Made by a program: the position numbers and the translations under genes
Notes under the pieces: model-generated
The model's database searches: none
What the model was told of the DNA's origin: nothing
Seen by the model: the letters and a program-made list of their open reading frames with translations, nothing else
Origin: Pigmentiphaga sp. NML080357
GTDB lineage: Bacteria > Pseudomonadota > Gammaproteobacteria > Burkholderiales > Burkholderiaceae_B
DNA: 64,000 bases
Direction: 5' to 3'
Assembly (NCBI RefSeq): GCF_002188465.1
Contig: NZ_NINW01000024.1
Span: forward strand, 186,001-250,000
Shown: piece by piece, positions 1-8,797 of the stretch
Layout: each line of letters starts with the position of its first letter
How positions within the stretch are numbered: position 1 is the first letter of the stretch

Positions 1-745
1 GGCCGAGCGCGATGGCGACATGCTGGTCATCAACGGCACGAAGCGATTCATCACCAATGCCACCCGCGCGCACGTGTTCACGGTCATGGCGCGCACCGAT
101 CCCGCCGCGCCCGGGGCGGCGGGGATCAGCGCCATCCTCGTCGACCGCGACACGCCTGGGTTGCACATCGGCAAGCCGGAGAAAAAGCTGGGCCAGCGCG
201 GCTCGCCGATCAGCGACGTGATCTTCGACGACGTTCGGGTGCCGGTCGCGAACGTGATCGGCGGCGAGGGCGCGCTGGGGCAGGGGTTCAAGACCGCCAT
301 GCAGGTTCTCGACGGCGGCCGCATCAGCGTGGCGGCCTCGGCACTGGGCATGGCGCGTCGGCTGATCGACGAAGCCGCCCGCTATGCCTTGCAGCGCAAG
401 CAGTTCGGCCAGCCCATTGCCGGCTTCCAGCTCATCCAGGCGATGCTGGCGGATTCGGAAACCGAATACCTGGCCGGCCATGCCCTGGTGACGCAGGCTG
501 CACAGGCCTTGCAGCGCGGCGACGATGCGCGCAGCCAGGCGGCCGCGGCCAAGTATTTCTGTTCCGAGGCGCTGTCACGCATTGCCGACAGGGCGTTGCA
601 GATCCACGGCGGGTCCGGCTACGTGGCCGAGCACCACGTCGAGCGGCTCTATCGCGACGCGCGGGCCTTGCGCATCTACGAGGGTACCAGCCAGGTATTG
701 CAACTGGTGATTGCGCGGGCCATGTTGAAACGCTACGAAGACTGA
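1..745 (+). CDS. Acyl-CoA dehydrogenase, C-terminal part (5' end outside window)
   Basis: FAD-dependent alpha,beta-dehydrogenation of an acyl-CoA. The reading frame is open from base 2, so the gene starts before the window and about 247 residues are visible. They hold the end of the middle beta-domain and the C-terminal helical domain. Family marks are RKQFGQPI, the FAD-contact motif QIHGGSGYV, and IYEGTSQ, whose Glu is the usual catalytic base of short/medium-chain members. A molybdenum hydroxylase gene set follows on the same strand after a gap of about 125 bases, which suggests that the same pathway handles a CoA-activated acid. The substrate cannot be read from the fragment. Confidence 0.93.
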   Translation, partial: AERDGDMLVINGTKRFITNATRAHVFTVMARTDPAAPGAAGISAILVDRDTPGLHIGKPEKKLGQRGSPISDVIFDDVRVPVANVIGGEGALGQGFKTAMQVLDGGRISVAASALGMARRLIDEAARYALQRKQFGQPIAGFQLIQAMLADSETEYLAGHALVTQAAQALQRGDDARSQAAAAKYFCSEALSRIADRALQIHGGSGYVAEHHVERLYRDARALRIYEGTSQVLQLVIARAMLKRYED

Positions 746-869
746 TCGAAATTGCTTGTTAATCCATCGCAATTCGGTGTTTCAGCCACGCGGCCGTTTC
801 TTCTACAGTAGTGCGCGACACTGCAAAGGCCGGCGTTCCCGGCCTTTGCACGATAAGAATGGAGACTCC

Positions 870-1670
870 GTGTATCCCTTGAGCTACGTGCGCCCGGCAT
901 CCCTGCCGGAAGCGCTGGACTGGCTGGCGCGCGAATCCGAGGCGCGGCCCCTGGCGGGGGGCATGACGCTGATCCCCACGCTCAAGCAGCGGCTGGCGGC
1001 CCCCTCCCATCTGGTGGATGTATCGCGCCTGCCGGAGTTGCAGGGCCTGTCGCTCGCGCAGGGCGTCCTGGCCGTCGGGGCCGCCACCCGGCATGCCGAG
1101 GTCGCATCGTCCCCCGTGGTGCGCGATGCGATTCCCGGCCTCGCCGCGCTGGCCGGCCTCATTGCCGACCCGCAGGTACGCAATCGCGGCACCCTGGGCG
1201 GTTCCGTGGCGAACAACGATCCGGCGGCGGACTATCCGGCGGCGGTGTTGGGCCTGGCCGCCACGGTCGTGACCAGCCGGCGGCGCATCGGTGCCGACGA
1301 GTTCTTCCTCGGCATGTTCGAGACCGCTCTCGCTCCGGGAGAAATCATCGTCGGTATCGAGTTTCCGGTGCCGCGGCGCAGCGCCTACGCCAAGTACCGC
1401 CATAAGGCCACGGGCTATGCGGTGGCGGGGGTCTTCATTGCGGAGACCGAAGCTGGCTTCCGGGTGGCGGTAACCGGCGCCGGGCCGTGTGTGTTTCGCT
1501 GGCAAGAGGCGGAACAGGCGCTCGCGGCGGGCGGCGCGGCGGCGCTGGACGACACCGCGCTGGAGGAAACCGGCTTGAACGACGATCGCTCGGGCAGCGC
1601 AGCCTATCGCGCGAATCTGGTGCGGGTGCTGGCGCGGCGCGCATGGGACGCGGTGGAACGGGCGGGCTGA
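870..1670 (+). CDS. Molybdenum hydroxylase FAD-binding subunit (CoxM family)
   Basis: Medium subunit of a xanthine oxidase-family molybdenum hydroxylase. It passes electrons from the 2Fe-2S subunit to FAD. About 266 residues, normal for CoxM/CutM. The FAD motifs are visible: AGGMTLIPTLKQR near residue 32 and a second loop LGGSVANNDPAADYP near residue 109. I chose the GTG at 870 because GGAGA lies just upstream; the open frame runs further upstream to 756 but that stretch is unlike the family. It is followed by coxG-, coxS- and coxL-like genes in one transcription unit. Confidence 0.92.
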   Translation: MYPLSYVRPASLPEALDWLARESEARPLAGGMTLIPTLKQRLAAPSHLVDVSRLPELQGLSLAQGVLAVGAATRHAEVASSPVVRDAIPGLAALAGLIADPQVRNRGTLGGSVANNDPAADYPAAVLGLAATVVTSRRRIGADEFFLGMFETALAPGEIIVGIEFPVPRRSAYAKYRHKATGYAVAGVFIAETEAGFRVAVTGAGPCVFRWQEAEQALAAGGAAALDDTALEETGLNDDRSGSAAYRANLVRVLARRAWDAVERAG

Positions 1671-1727
1671 AACGCGGGGCATGGAGCGGCCCCGGCGATG
1701 CCGGTGCCGGAAACTGTCGGAGACAAC

Positions 1728-2180
1728 ATGGAACTCAAGGGATCGCATCGGCTGGAAGCGCCGCGTGCGCTGGTGTGGAAATACCTGAATACTCCGGAGG
1801 TGCTGCAGGCCTGCGTGCCGGGTTGCGAGTCGTTCAGCGAGACTGGCGCCGACGAGTATGCGGCCGTCGTGGTGGCGGCCATCGGGCCGGTCAAGGCCAG
1901 GTTCAAGGGCACGCTGGTCATCGGCGAGAAGCAGGCCCCTGCGCGCTACCGGATCGTGGGCCAGGGCGACGGCGGCATGGCCGGTTTCGGCAAGATGGTG
2001 GCCGACGTGGAGCTGGCCGAAGAGGGCGAGGGCACGCTGCTTTCCTACACCGCGCAGGCGCAGGTGGGCGGCAAGCTGGCGCAGATCGGATCCCGGGTGG
2101 TCGGATCGGTCGCGGGCAAGCTGGCCGAGGAGTTCTTCAGGCGGTTCAGCGCCACCGTCGGCGAGAAGGCACAGACATGA
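1728..2180 (+). CDS. CoxG-like SRPBCC protein (carbon monoxide dehydrogenase subunit G family)
   Basis: About 150 residues of the START/SRPBCC fold, opening with MELKGSHRLEAPRALVWKYL, typical of CoxG. Family members are linked to membrane recruitment or maturation of molybdenum hydroxylases and are not catalytic subunits. The start at 1728 has GGAGA 5 bases upstream. The stop overlaps the ATG of the 2Fe-2S subunit by ATGA, so translation is probably coupled. Finding it between the FAD and iron-sulfur subunit genes is unusual; coxG is more often at the end of such operons. Confidence 0.88.
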   Translation: MELKGSHRLEAPRALVWKYLNTPEVLQACVPGCESFSETGADEYAAVVVAAIGPVKARFKGTLVIGEKQAPARYRIVGQGDGGMAGFGKMVADVELAEEGEGTLLSYTAQAQVGGKLAQIGSRVVGSVAGKLAEEFFRRFSATVGEKAQT

Positions 2181-2677
2181 TCAAGGTCGAGCTGCGCGTG
2201 AACGGGCAGCCCGTGAGCCGGGAGGTCGATGATCGCACGCTGCTGGTGGAGCTGCTGCGCGGCGAACTGGGCCTGACGGGTACTCACGTCGGCTGCGATA
2301 CCAGCCAATGCGGCGCATGCACCGTCAAGCTCGACGGCGCCGCCGTGAAATCGTGTTCGGTGCTGGCGGCGCAGGCCAGCGGCGGCGACGTCCTCACCGT
2401 CGAGGGACTGGGCGGTCCGGACGGCCTGGGCGAGGTGCAGCAGGCCTTCGTCGCCTGCCACGGGCTGCAGTGCGGATTCTGTACGCCGGGCATGATGATG
2501 GCCATCGACTACTACCTGGATACCGACGGATCGCCGGACGACGAAAGGATACACCGCGCGCTGGAAGGCAATATCTGCCGGTGCACGGGATACGTCAACA
2601 TCGTGCGCGCCGTCAAGCACGCGGCGCAGGCGCGTATCGCGGCGGGCAAGCCGCTGGGGAAGGCGAACCATGGATAA
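2177..2677 (+). CDS. Molybdenum hydroxylase 2Fe-2S subunit (CoxS family)
   Basis: Small electron-transfer subunit, about 166 residues. The N-terminal plant-type ferredoxin domain has cluster ligands C40, C45, C48 and C60. The C-terminal helical domain binds the second 2Fe-2S cluster through C99, C102, C134 and C136 (motifs CGFCTPG and CRCTGY). All eight ligands are present, so the subunit looks functional. The start overlaps the coxG-like stop, and the end overlaps the start of the large subunit by 8 bases, a tightly coupled operon. Confidence 0.95.
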   Translation: MIKVELRVNGQPVSREVDDRTLLVELLRGELGLTGTHVGCDTSQCGACTVKLDGAAVKSCSVLAAQASGGDVLTVEGLGGPDGLGEVQQAFVACHGLQCGFCTPGMMMAIDYYLDTDGSPDDERIHRALEGNICRCTGYVNIVRAVKHAAQARIAAGKPLGKANHG

Positions 2678-5027
2678 GCTGGTCGGCCAGCCGTTGCCCC
2701 GCGCCGAAGACATCCGCCTGGTCAGCGGCAAGGGGCGCTATACCGACGATGTGAACCTGCCGGGCCAGGCCTATGGCGCATTCGTGCGCTCGCCGCATCC
2801 CCATGCCGCGATACGAGCCATCGACGTCCAGGCGGCGCTGGAATCGCCGGGCGTCATCGCCGTGCTCCGCGGCCAGGACTATCTCGACGACGGCCACCAG
2901 GGCATGGACCACATCCCCAATCCGGCCGACGCCGTTGCGTTCAGGGAGCGGGCCTTCTCGCAGTCGAGCACCGGTGTCATCTTCAACCAGCGGCACCTGC
3001 CGCTGGCCGTGGACCGCGTGCGGCACGTGGGCGAACCCGTCGTGCTGGTCGTGGCGCGCAGCGTGCGCGAAGCGCGCGATGCCTGCGAACGGGTCGAAAT
3101 CGACTACGATCCGCTGCCGGCCGTGGTGGACGCCGTGCAAGCCATGGAAGAGGGCGCGCCGCAGCTGTGGGCGGGCGCACCGCGCAACCTCTGCTTCCAG
3201 GCTCGCATCGGCGAGGAAGAGGCCGTGCGCCGCGCCTTCGCCCGCGCCCGGCACGTCGTGCGCCACGAGTTCCGCAACAGCCGCGTAGTCAACTGCCAGA
3301 TGGAACCGCGCTCGGCATTGGGCAGCTACGACCCGCGCACGGGCGAGTATCTGCTCATCGCCGGCAGCCAGGGCGTGAACCGCCAACAGTTGTGCATGGC
3401 CGACGCGCTGCGCATTCCGCCGGAGCGGCTGCGCGTCGTCTCGTACGACGTGGGCGGCGGCTTCGGACCGCGCAGCTGCGTCAACCCCGACCAGCTGGCG
3501 GTGCTGTGGGCGGCGCGCCGCGTGGGGTGCCCGGTCAAATGGACCAGCGATCGCAACGAGGCCTTCCTGGCCGATTACCAGGGGCGGGACCAGGTCATCC
3601 GCGCCGCCATGGCCTTCGACGAGGACGGACGCATCCTCGCGATGGACAACGAGATCATTGGCAACGTGGGCGCGCACACGGTCTCGTACGTGCCGCTGGC
3701 CAATGGCTCGCGCATCATGACCACCGTCTATCACGTGCCGGCCGCGGCCGCCACGCTGTCCGCCGTATTGACCAACACGCCGCCCACCGGCCCGTATCGC
3801 GGCGCCGGCCGGCCGGAAGCCACGCATGCGATGGAACGCATGCTCGATATCGCCGCTCGCCAATTGGGCATGGACCGCATCGAGCTGCGGCGGCGCAACC
3901 TGATCCGCCCGCAGCAGATGCCTTATCGAAGTCCCATGGGCTTGACCTACGACAGCGGGCAGTTCGCGGCCAACATGGAGCGTGCCCTGGCAGTCGCCGA
4001 GTGGGACGATGCGCCTGCGCGCAGGCAAGCGGCGCGAGCGCGAGGCAAGTGGCTGGGACTCGGATTGGCCAACTACGTGGAATCGCCGGTGGGCGCGCCG
4101 CGGGAGCGTGTCGAGCTCACGGTCGCGCCGGACGGGACGATCGATTGCGTGGTCGGCACGCAGAGTACCGGACAGGGGCATGAAACCACGTTCCGCCAGG
4201 TCCTGGCCGACGAACTGGGCGTGCCGTTCGATGCCATTGCCGTACGCACGGGCGACACGGCCTTCGTCAAGGTGGGAGGAGGCTCTCACTCGGATCGGTC
4301 CATGCGGCTGGGCGGCCAACTGCTGGTCGAGGCGGCAGCGCAGCTGCGCACGGCGGGCGCGCCGGTCGCCGCGGCCATGTTGAAATGCGGGACCGAGGAC
4401 GTGCGCTTCGAGCAGGGGCGTTTCGTCGATCCGGCCTCGAGCCGCGCGGTGGGATTGTTCGAGGTGGCCGCCCGCATCGAGCGGGATGGCGTGCCAGGGC
4501 AAGCCGATGTCCGCCGGTATTCCGCCGCCGCCGAGTTCAACGGCCGTATCCCCGCGCATCCCACGGGCACGGCGGTGTGCGAACTGGAAGTCGACCCCGA
4601 CACCGGCGACGTGGAGATCGTCCGCTATACCTCGATCGACGACGTGGGGCGGCCCATCAATCCGCAAATCGTCGAAGGGCAGGTGCATGGCGGGCTGGCG
4701 CAAGGCATCGGGCAGGCCTTGCTCGAGGACTACCAGATCGATCCCGAAAGCGGGCAGGTATTCAGTGGCTCCTACATGGACTACGGCGTCGCGCGGGCTG
4801 GGGTGATGCCGGCGCGCCTGGACGTCGAACTGACCGAGGACCGCACCCAGGGCAACGCCCTGGGCGTCAAGGGGGGAGGCGAGAGCGGCATCACGCCGGC
4901 CACGGCGGCCATTTTCAATGCCTTGGCCGATGCGTTGGGCGACTGCTGGGACGGGGAGCTTCCCATGCCTGCCACTGCCCCGGTCATTTGGGAAGCCATA
5001 CGGCGCGCGCAAGGAGCACAGCAATGA
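2670..5027 (+). CDS. Molybdenum hydroxylase molybdopterin-binding large subunit (CoxL/XdhB family)
   Basis: About 785 residues, the usual size. It holds the Mo-molybdopterin cytosine dinucleotide site and hydroxylates the substrate with water as oxygen source. Visible motifs are VGGGFGPRS near residue 264, GPYRGAGRPEA near residue 375, and VKGGGESG near residue 735, whose Glu is the catalytic base of the family. The active-site loop lacks the CSFR motif of true (form I) CO dehydrogenases, so CO is not the expected substrate. Neighbouring acyl-CoA dehydrogenase and crotonase genes suggest an aromatic or heterocyclic acid or its CoA ester (inference). Confidence 0.93.
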   Translation: MDKLVGQPLPRAEDIRLVSGKGRYTDDVNLPGQAYGAFVRSPHPHAAIRAIDVQAALESPGVIAVLRGQDYLDDGHQGMDHIPNPADAVAFRERAFSQSSTGVIFNQRHLPLAVDRVRHVGEPVVLVVARSVREARDACERVEIDYDPLPAVVDAVQAMEEGAPQLWAGAPRNLCFQARIGEEEAVRRAFARARHVVRHEFRNSRVVNCQMEPRSALGSYDPRTGEYLLIAGSQGVNRQQLCMADALRIPPERLRVVSYDVGGGFGPRSCVNPDQLAVLWAARRVGCPVKWTSDRNEAFLADYQGRDQVIRAAMAFDEDGRILAMDNEIIGNVGAHTVSYVPLANGSRIMTTVYHVPAAAATLSAVLTNTPPTGPYRGAGRPEATHAMERMLDIAARQLGMDRIELRRRNLIRPQQMPYRSPMGLTYDSGQFAANMERALAVAEWDDAPARRQAARARGKWLGLGLANYVESPVGAPRERVELTVAPDGTIDCVVGTQSTGQGHETTFRQVLADELGVPFDAIAVRTGDTAFVKVGGGSHSDRSMRLGGQLLVEAAAQLRTAGAPVAAAMLKCGTEDVRFEQGRFVDPASSRAVGLFEVAARIERDGVPGQADVRRYSAAAEFNGRIPAHPTGTAVCELEVDPDTGDVEIVRYTSIDDVGRPINPQIVEGQVHGGLAQGIGQALLEDYQIDPESGQVFSGSYMDYGVARAGVMPARLDVELTEDRTQGNALGVKGGGESGITPATAAIFNALADALGDCWDGELPMPATAPVIWEAIRRAQGAQQ

Positions 5028-5752
5028 GCCAACCCGTCCTGGTAAGCCGCAACGGCGGCTTGGTGGACATCGTCCTGAATACCCCGGAGAACGGCAACCT
5101 GATGAGTGCGGAAATGGGCAACCTCATCATCGAAGCGGTCTCGCACCTGGAGGAGGATACGCGCCTCGTGCGGCTGTTCGGCAAGGGGGACGATTTCTGC
5201 GCGGGCCGGGTCTCGCCCATGCCGCAGCCCGGCGCCACGCCTACCGGGGAGTTCCTGCGGCGCCGGGTCGCCATGCCGGCGCTGGCCTTGTACGACGCGC
5301 TCAAGAGCACCCAGGTCCCGGTGCTCGCCGTCGTCCAGGGGCGAGCCGAAGGGGTCGGATGCGCGCTCGCCGGTGTGTGCGACATCACGCTGGCATCCGA
5401 CGACGCGCAGTTCCGGATTCCGGAAATGGAGCGGGACATCCCGCCGGCGCTGGTCATGTCCGCGCTGACGGGGCGGGTGCCGATCAAGACCATTGCCCGC
5501 ATGGTGCTTACCCGCGACGTGGTCGATGCCGCGCAGGCATTGCAGGCCGGGCTCGCCAGCGAGGTTGTGGCGCGCGACGCGCTGCTCGCTCGGGCGGACG
5601 AGATCGCGGCGTCGATCCTGGACTGCAGCGCGGTCACGGTCCGCGCGGTCAAGCAATTCCTGGAACTGGCGCCCGGGTTGTCCGCCGCGGCGTCGAGCAG
5701 CCTGGCGGGCCATTTGTCCGGTACGGCTTTGTCGGCCAAGTTCGGACGCTGA
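5024..5752 (+). CDS. Enoyl-CoA hydratase/isomerase family protein (crotonase)
   Basis: About 242 residues of the crotonase fold. The CoA-binding and oxyanion-hole segments are seen as DDFCAGR near residue 64 and GRAEGVGCALAGVCD near residue 106, followed by FRIPEMERDIPPA. The first loop lacks the Asp of the common CAG-x-D form, so hydratase versus isomerase cannot be decided. The ATG overlaps the stop of the molybdenum subunit (ATGA), which places it in the same operon. It probably acts on the product of the acyl-CoA dehydrogenase or the hydroxylase. Confidence 0.88.
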   Translation: MSQPVLVSRNGGLVDIVLNTPENGNLMSAEMGNLIIEAVSHLEEDTRLVRLFGKGDDFCAGRVSPMPQPGATPTGEFLRRRVAMPALALYDALKSTQVPVLAVVQGRAEGVGCALAGVCDITLASDDAQFRIPEMERDIPPALVMSALTGRVPIKTIARMVLTRDVVDAAQALQAGLASEVVARDALLARADEIAASILDCSAVTVRAVKQFLELAPGLSAAASSSLAGHLSGTALSAKFGR

Positions 5753-5798
5753 CCGCAGGGGACGCGAGATCCCCGCACAACACGAGGAGACGAAGTCG

Positions 5799-6767
5799 AT
5801 GGTGAACAAGTATCTGGCCTTCCTGGCCGCGGTCTTTGCCCTTGCCGCAGGCACGCCGGCAACTGCCGCAGACTATCCGGCGCGTCCGTTGCGCATGTTG
5901 TTGGGCTACCCGGCCGGCAGCGGCATCGACAACGTGGCCCGTCAGGTGGCGGCCGGCCTGGAGAAAGAGCTGGGGCAGCCGGTGGTGGTCGAGAACAAGG
6001 CCGGCGCGCTGGGGAACCTGGCGGCGGATTTCGTCGCCAAGTCCGCGCCCGACGGCTACACCATCCTGTTCACGCCGAATTCCACCCATGCCGCCAACGT
6101 GCACCTGTTCAAGAAGCTGCCGTTCGATCCCATCGGGGATTTCATGCCGGTGGGAACGGTGGCGAGCCTGGGCTTCGTCCTGCTGGTCGCTCCCGAACAC
6201 ACCAAGGTCGATTCCGTGGCGCAGTTGACCGCCATGCTCAAGCGCGATCCCGGCAAGTATTCCTGGGGCAGCGGCAACGCGACGGGGCAGGTCGCCGGGG
6301 AACTGTACAAGACGCTTGCCGGCGTGGATGCCGTCAATGTTCCCTACAAAGGCGTGCCGCCGGCCATGACCGACCTGATCGGCGGACGCATCACCTTCCT
6401 GTTCGCCGATGCCACGCTGGCGATTCCGCAACTCAAGGGCGGCCGCGTCAAGGCCCTGGCGGTCACGGGCAGCACCCGCCCCACGTCGCTGCCCGACGTG
6501 CCCACCATGGCGGAGGCAGGCGTGCAGGGCTACGACCTTGCCGGCTGGTTCGGCATTTTCCTGCCTGCCCATGCGCCGGCATCGGTACGCAAGACGCTGA
6601 GCGCCGCCCTGAACAAGGTGACCGTCAGCCCGGACATGGCGCGTTTCCTGCGCGGGATCGGCGCCGAACCGCTGCCCGGCGGACCGGAGGACCTAGCGCG
6701 CGTCGTGGCAGTGGATACCGAGAAGTGGGGCAAGATCATACGCGCCGCCGGGATGACTGCGGAATGA
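5799..6767 (+). CDS. Bug/TctC family periplasmic solute receptor (first of six)
   Basis: Periplasmic binding protein of the tripartite tricarboxylate transporter family, about 322 residues. The first 24 residues form a signal peptide ending TPATA-A. The mature part starts DYPARPLRMLLGYPAG and has the family signature APDGYTILF near residue 84. The start at 5799 follows GAGGAGA. No TctA/TctB membrane genes lie nearby, which is usual for the expanded Bug family of Bordetella relatives. Its position inside the molybdenum hydroxylase operon suggests that it binds that pathway's substrate. Confidence 0.93.
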   Translation: MVNKYLAFLAAVFALAAGTPATAADYPARPLRMLLGYPAGSGIDNVARQVAAGLEKELGQPVVVENKAGALGNLAADFVAKSAPDGYTILFTPNSTHAANVHLFKKLPFDPIGDFMPVGTVASLGFVLLVAPEHTKVDSVAQLTAMLKRDPGKYSWGSGNATGQVAGELYKTLAGVDAVNVPYKGVPPAMTDLIGGRITFLFADATLAIPQLKGGRVKALAVTGSTRPTSLPDVPTMAEAGVQGYDLAGWFGIFLPAHAPASVRKTLSAALNKVTVSPDMARFLRGIGAEPLPGGPEDLARVVAVDTEKWGKIIRAAGMTAE

Positions 6768-6816
6768 GCCGCGCCGGTCATCGGCGCGCGGCGCCATCGT
6801 CGGGAGGAACGGCATC

Positions 6817-7548
6817 ATGCTGAGCCTGGAAGGCAGGACCGCTATCGTCACCGGTGCCAGCTCGGGCATCGGCCGGGCGATCGCCATCGCGCTGGGCGAG
6901 GCGGGCGCCGCCGTGGTGCTGGCCGCGCGTCAGCGGGAGGCCCTGGAAGAGACGGCGCGCCGGGTACGGGAAGCGGGCGGCGAAGCCCTGGCCTGCGTGG
7001 CGGACATCAGCCGAGAGGACGAGGTCGCGCACTTGTTCGCGGCCGCGATGGAGGCCCGCGGCCGCGTCGACATCCTCGTCAACAACGCGGGCGTGACCAC
7101 CAGCCAGCCCATCGAGACGATGAGCCTGGACACGTGGCGCCAGGTGCTGGACGTGAACCTCACCGGCACCTTTCTTTGCAGCCGCGAGGCCTTCCGTATC
7201 ATGAAGCCGCAGGGGGGCGGACGCATCATCAACATCGGCAGCGTCGCGGCCAAGGTTCCCCGGCCGGATTCCGTTCCCTACACGACCACCAAGCACGGGC
7301 TGGCGGGCATGACCCATGCGCTCGCGCTCGACGGCCGCGCGCATGGCATCGCCGTGAGCATCCTGCATCCCGGCGTGACCGAGTCGGCGCTCGCTGCCAA
7401 GTCCGGCCGCAAGTTCCAGCCCGGCGAACTGATGAAGGCCGAGGACGTGGCGCGGGTGGTCGTGCTGATGGCTACGCTGCCGCCGGAAGTCAACCTGTAC
7501 GAGGGCACGGTTTTCCCGTTGTCCATGCCCTTGCTTGGCAGGGGATAA
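6817..7548 (+). CDS. Short-chain dehydrogenase/reductase (SDR)
   Basis: About 243 residues, classical SDR length. The Rossmann motif TGASSGIG is at residues 12-19, NNAG at 89-92, and the catalytic set N114, S142, Y155, K159 is complete. Arg38 just after the second beta-strand favours NADP(H), but this is only a tendency. RBS-like GGGAGG lies 7-12 bases upstream. It ends the catabolic operon, 49 bases after the Bug receptor, and probably oxidises or reduces a hydroxyacyl intermediate of that pathway. Confidence 0.93.
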   Translation: MLSLEGRTAIVTGASSGIGRAIAIALGEAGAAVVLAARQREALEETARRVREAGGEALACVADISREDEVAHLFAAAMEARGRVDILVNNAGVTTSQPIETMSLDTWRQVLDVNLTGTFLCSREAFRIMKPQGGGRIINIGSVAAKVPRPDSVPYTTTKHGLAGMTHALALDGRAHGIAVSILHPGVTESALAAKSGRKFQPGELMKAEDVARVVVLMATLPPEVNLYEGTVFPLSMPLLGRG

Positions 7549-7559
7549 AATCCCAGGGC

Positions 7560-7961
7560 ATGAATGCCCCATTTCCGATCCGCAAAGAATGCCCGCCGGG
7601 TGCGTGCATATGCGACCGCGAACGGTTGCTGGCCGACCCGCAGGCCGACATCCGCGTCCTACGGTTGACCAAGGAAGAGGAAAAACGGCTGGTGGCCCGG
7701 CTGGAGAATATGTCCAGCTTCGACGACCTCAAGCACATGGAAATGCGCATGCAGGCGCAACTGGGCATCGTGCTGCGGATTACGCCCAGCATCTACGAGG
7801 TGCGCACCGTGCGGGGCATCAGTATCGAGATCGAGGAGCGCCCGGGCCTGTGCAGGAAGACCCGGGAAGCCATACCGGCCGCGATACGCCGCTGCTTCGA
7901 AAAGAATCCGGAAATCGTCTTTGCGCTGCTGGACTCGCACGACCTCTTGGGAAGAGGGTAG
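7560..7961 (+). CDS. Conserved hypothetical protein with N-terminal Cys cluster
   Basis: About 133 residues, no recognised domain. The N-terminus is CPPGACIC (C11, C16, C18), a possible metal site, followed by a charged helical segment and a C-terminal part with RPGLCRKTR and RRCFEKNPE. No signal peptide or membrane segment is seen, so it is probably cytoplasmic. It starts only 11 bases after the SDR stop and may be translated from the same message. I do not know its function; it resembles small uncharacterised beta-proteobacterial proteins. Confidence 0.75.
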   Translation: MNAPFPIRKECPPGACICDRERLLADPQADIRVLRLTKEEEKRLVARLENMSSFDDLKHMEMRMQAQLGIVLRITPSIYEVRTVRGISIEIEERPGLCRKTREAIPAAIRRCFEKNPEIVFALLDSHDLLGRG

Positions 7962-7984
7962 CGGCGATTCGGCGTGACCAGGCC

Positions 7985-8674
7985 CTATTGACGCTCCAGC
8001 GCCTGGCGCTCGGAGGACGTCGGCCCCAGCCCCTCGATGGCCAGCCGCAACAGCGATCGCAGGTAAGCCAGCCCGGCGGCGGGCTTGGGCGTCGGTTGGC
8101 TGAGCCAGCGGCGGACTTCCGTCAGGTAGATGGTGACGAACAAGGCCGCGATCAGTTCCGGATCCGCCCGGCTGCCGATGTCGTGGCTGGCCTGCTTGCG
8201 CCTCACGACGTCGGCCAGCATGGCGTAGATGTTGGTGCGTCGCGCATAGAAACGCCGCGTTTCCTCGCCGCGATCGGTGCTGGTGGCCAGGAAATCCGAG
8301 GTTGCCTGCACCGCGGGCCGCGATATTTGCGGATGCCGGGCCCAGTACTTGTAGCGCAGGCCGAAGAAAGCCATGAGCAGGTCGATCAGCGGCCCGTCCT
8401 GCTGCAAGGCCTTGGCGCCTTTCTCGTTGACCGCGTCCAGATCGTTGTTGACGATCATCATCAATAGATCGCGCTTGTCCTCGGCGTAGACGAAGATGGT
8501 TCCGATGGCCACTTCGGCCCGCTGGGCGATCTCCCGCGTGGTGGCCGCGTCATAGCCCTTTTCCAGGAACACGTCGCGCGCCGCCTGCTTGATGCGGCGC
8601 AGCTTGTCGAGCTTGCCGCGTTCGCGCAGGCCGAGTTCCGGGGAGGAGGAAGACGAGGCGGATGGGTTCTTCAT
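7985..8674 (-). CDS. TetR family transcriptional regulator
   Basis: About 229 residues. A Ser-rich leader of about 20 residues precedes the TetR helix-turn-helix at about 25-70, with the usual pattern ARDVFLEKGYDAATTREIA and VAIGTIFVYAEDKRDLL. The C-terminal ligand domain is family-typical but gives no ligand clue. It is transcribed divergently from the alpha/beta hydrolase gene; the shared region holds a perfect 14-base palindrome over the hydrolase -10 box. It therefore probably represses the hydrolase gene and perhaps itself. Confidence 0.9.
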   Translation of the reverse strand: MKNPSASSSSSPELGLRERGKLDKLRRIKQAARDVFLEKGYDAATTREIAQRAEVAIGTIFVYAEDKRDLLMMIVNNDLDAVNEKGAKALQQDGPLIDLLMAFFGLRYKYWARHPQISRPAVQATSDFLATSTDRGEETRRFYARRTNIYAMLADVVRRKQASHDIGSRADPELIAALFVTIYLTEVRRWLSQPTPKPAAGLAYLRSLLRLAIEGLGPTSSERQALERQ

Positions 8675-8769
8675 GAAGAAAAGGCGCGAGCGTGAAGGGG
8701 ATGAAACGGGGGCGGCTGGACCGCCGCCTATTCTAGAAGAAAAGGTTGGCCTTGCCCTTCAATAAAGTC

Positions 8770-8797
8770 TTGACTAAGTAAGATAACCTTATATAAG
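8770..8797 (+). promoter_or_regulatory. Promoter of the alpha/beta hydrolase gene
   Basis: -35 TTGACT (8770-8775) and -10 TATAAG (8792-8797) with a 16-base spacer. The 10-base overlap with the palindrome at 8786-8799 would let a bound repressor block polymerase. Read by eye; no start site was measured. Confidence 0.5.

Noticed and set aside
2613..5024. Long minus-strand open frame of about 800 residues opposite the molybdenum subunit gene
   Set aside because: Mirror frame of a high-GC coding region; no domain, no ribosome site, and the plus-strand gene has all family motifs.
2670..5027. Calling the Mo subunit a true carbon monoxide dehydrogenase
   Set aside because: The CSFR active-site loop of form I CO dehydrogenase is absent; only the general xanthine oxidase-family motifs are seen.
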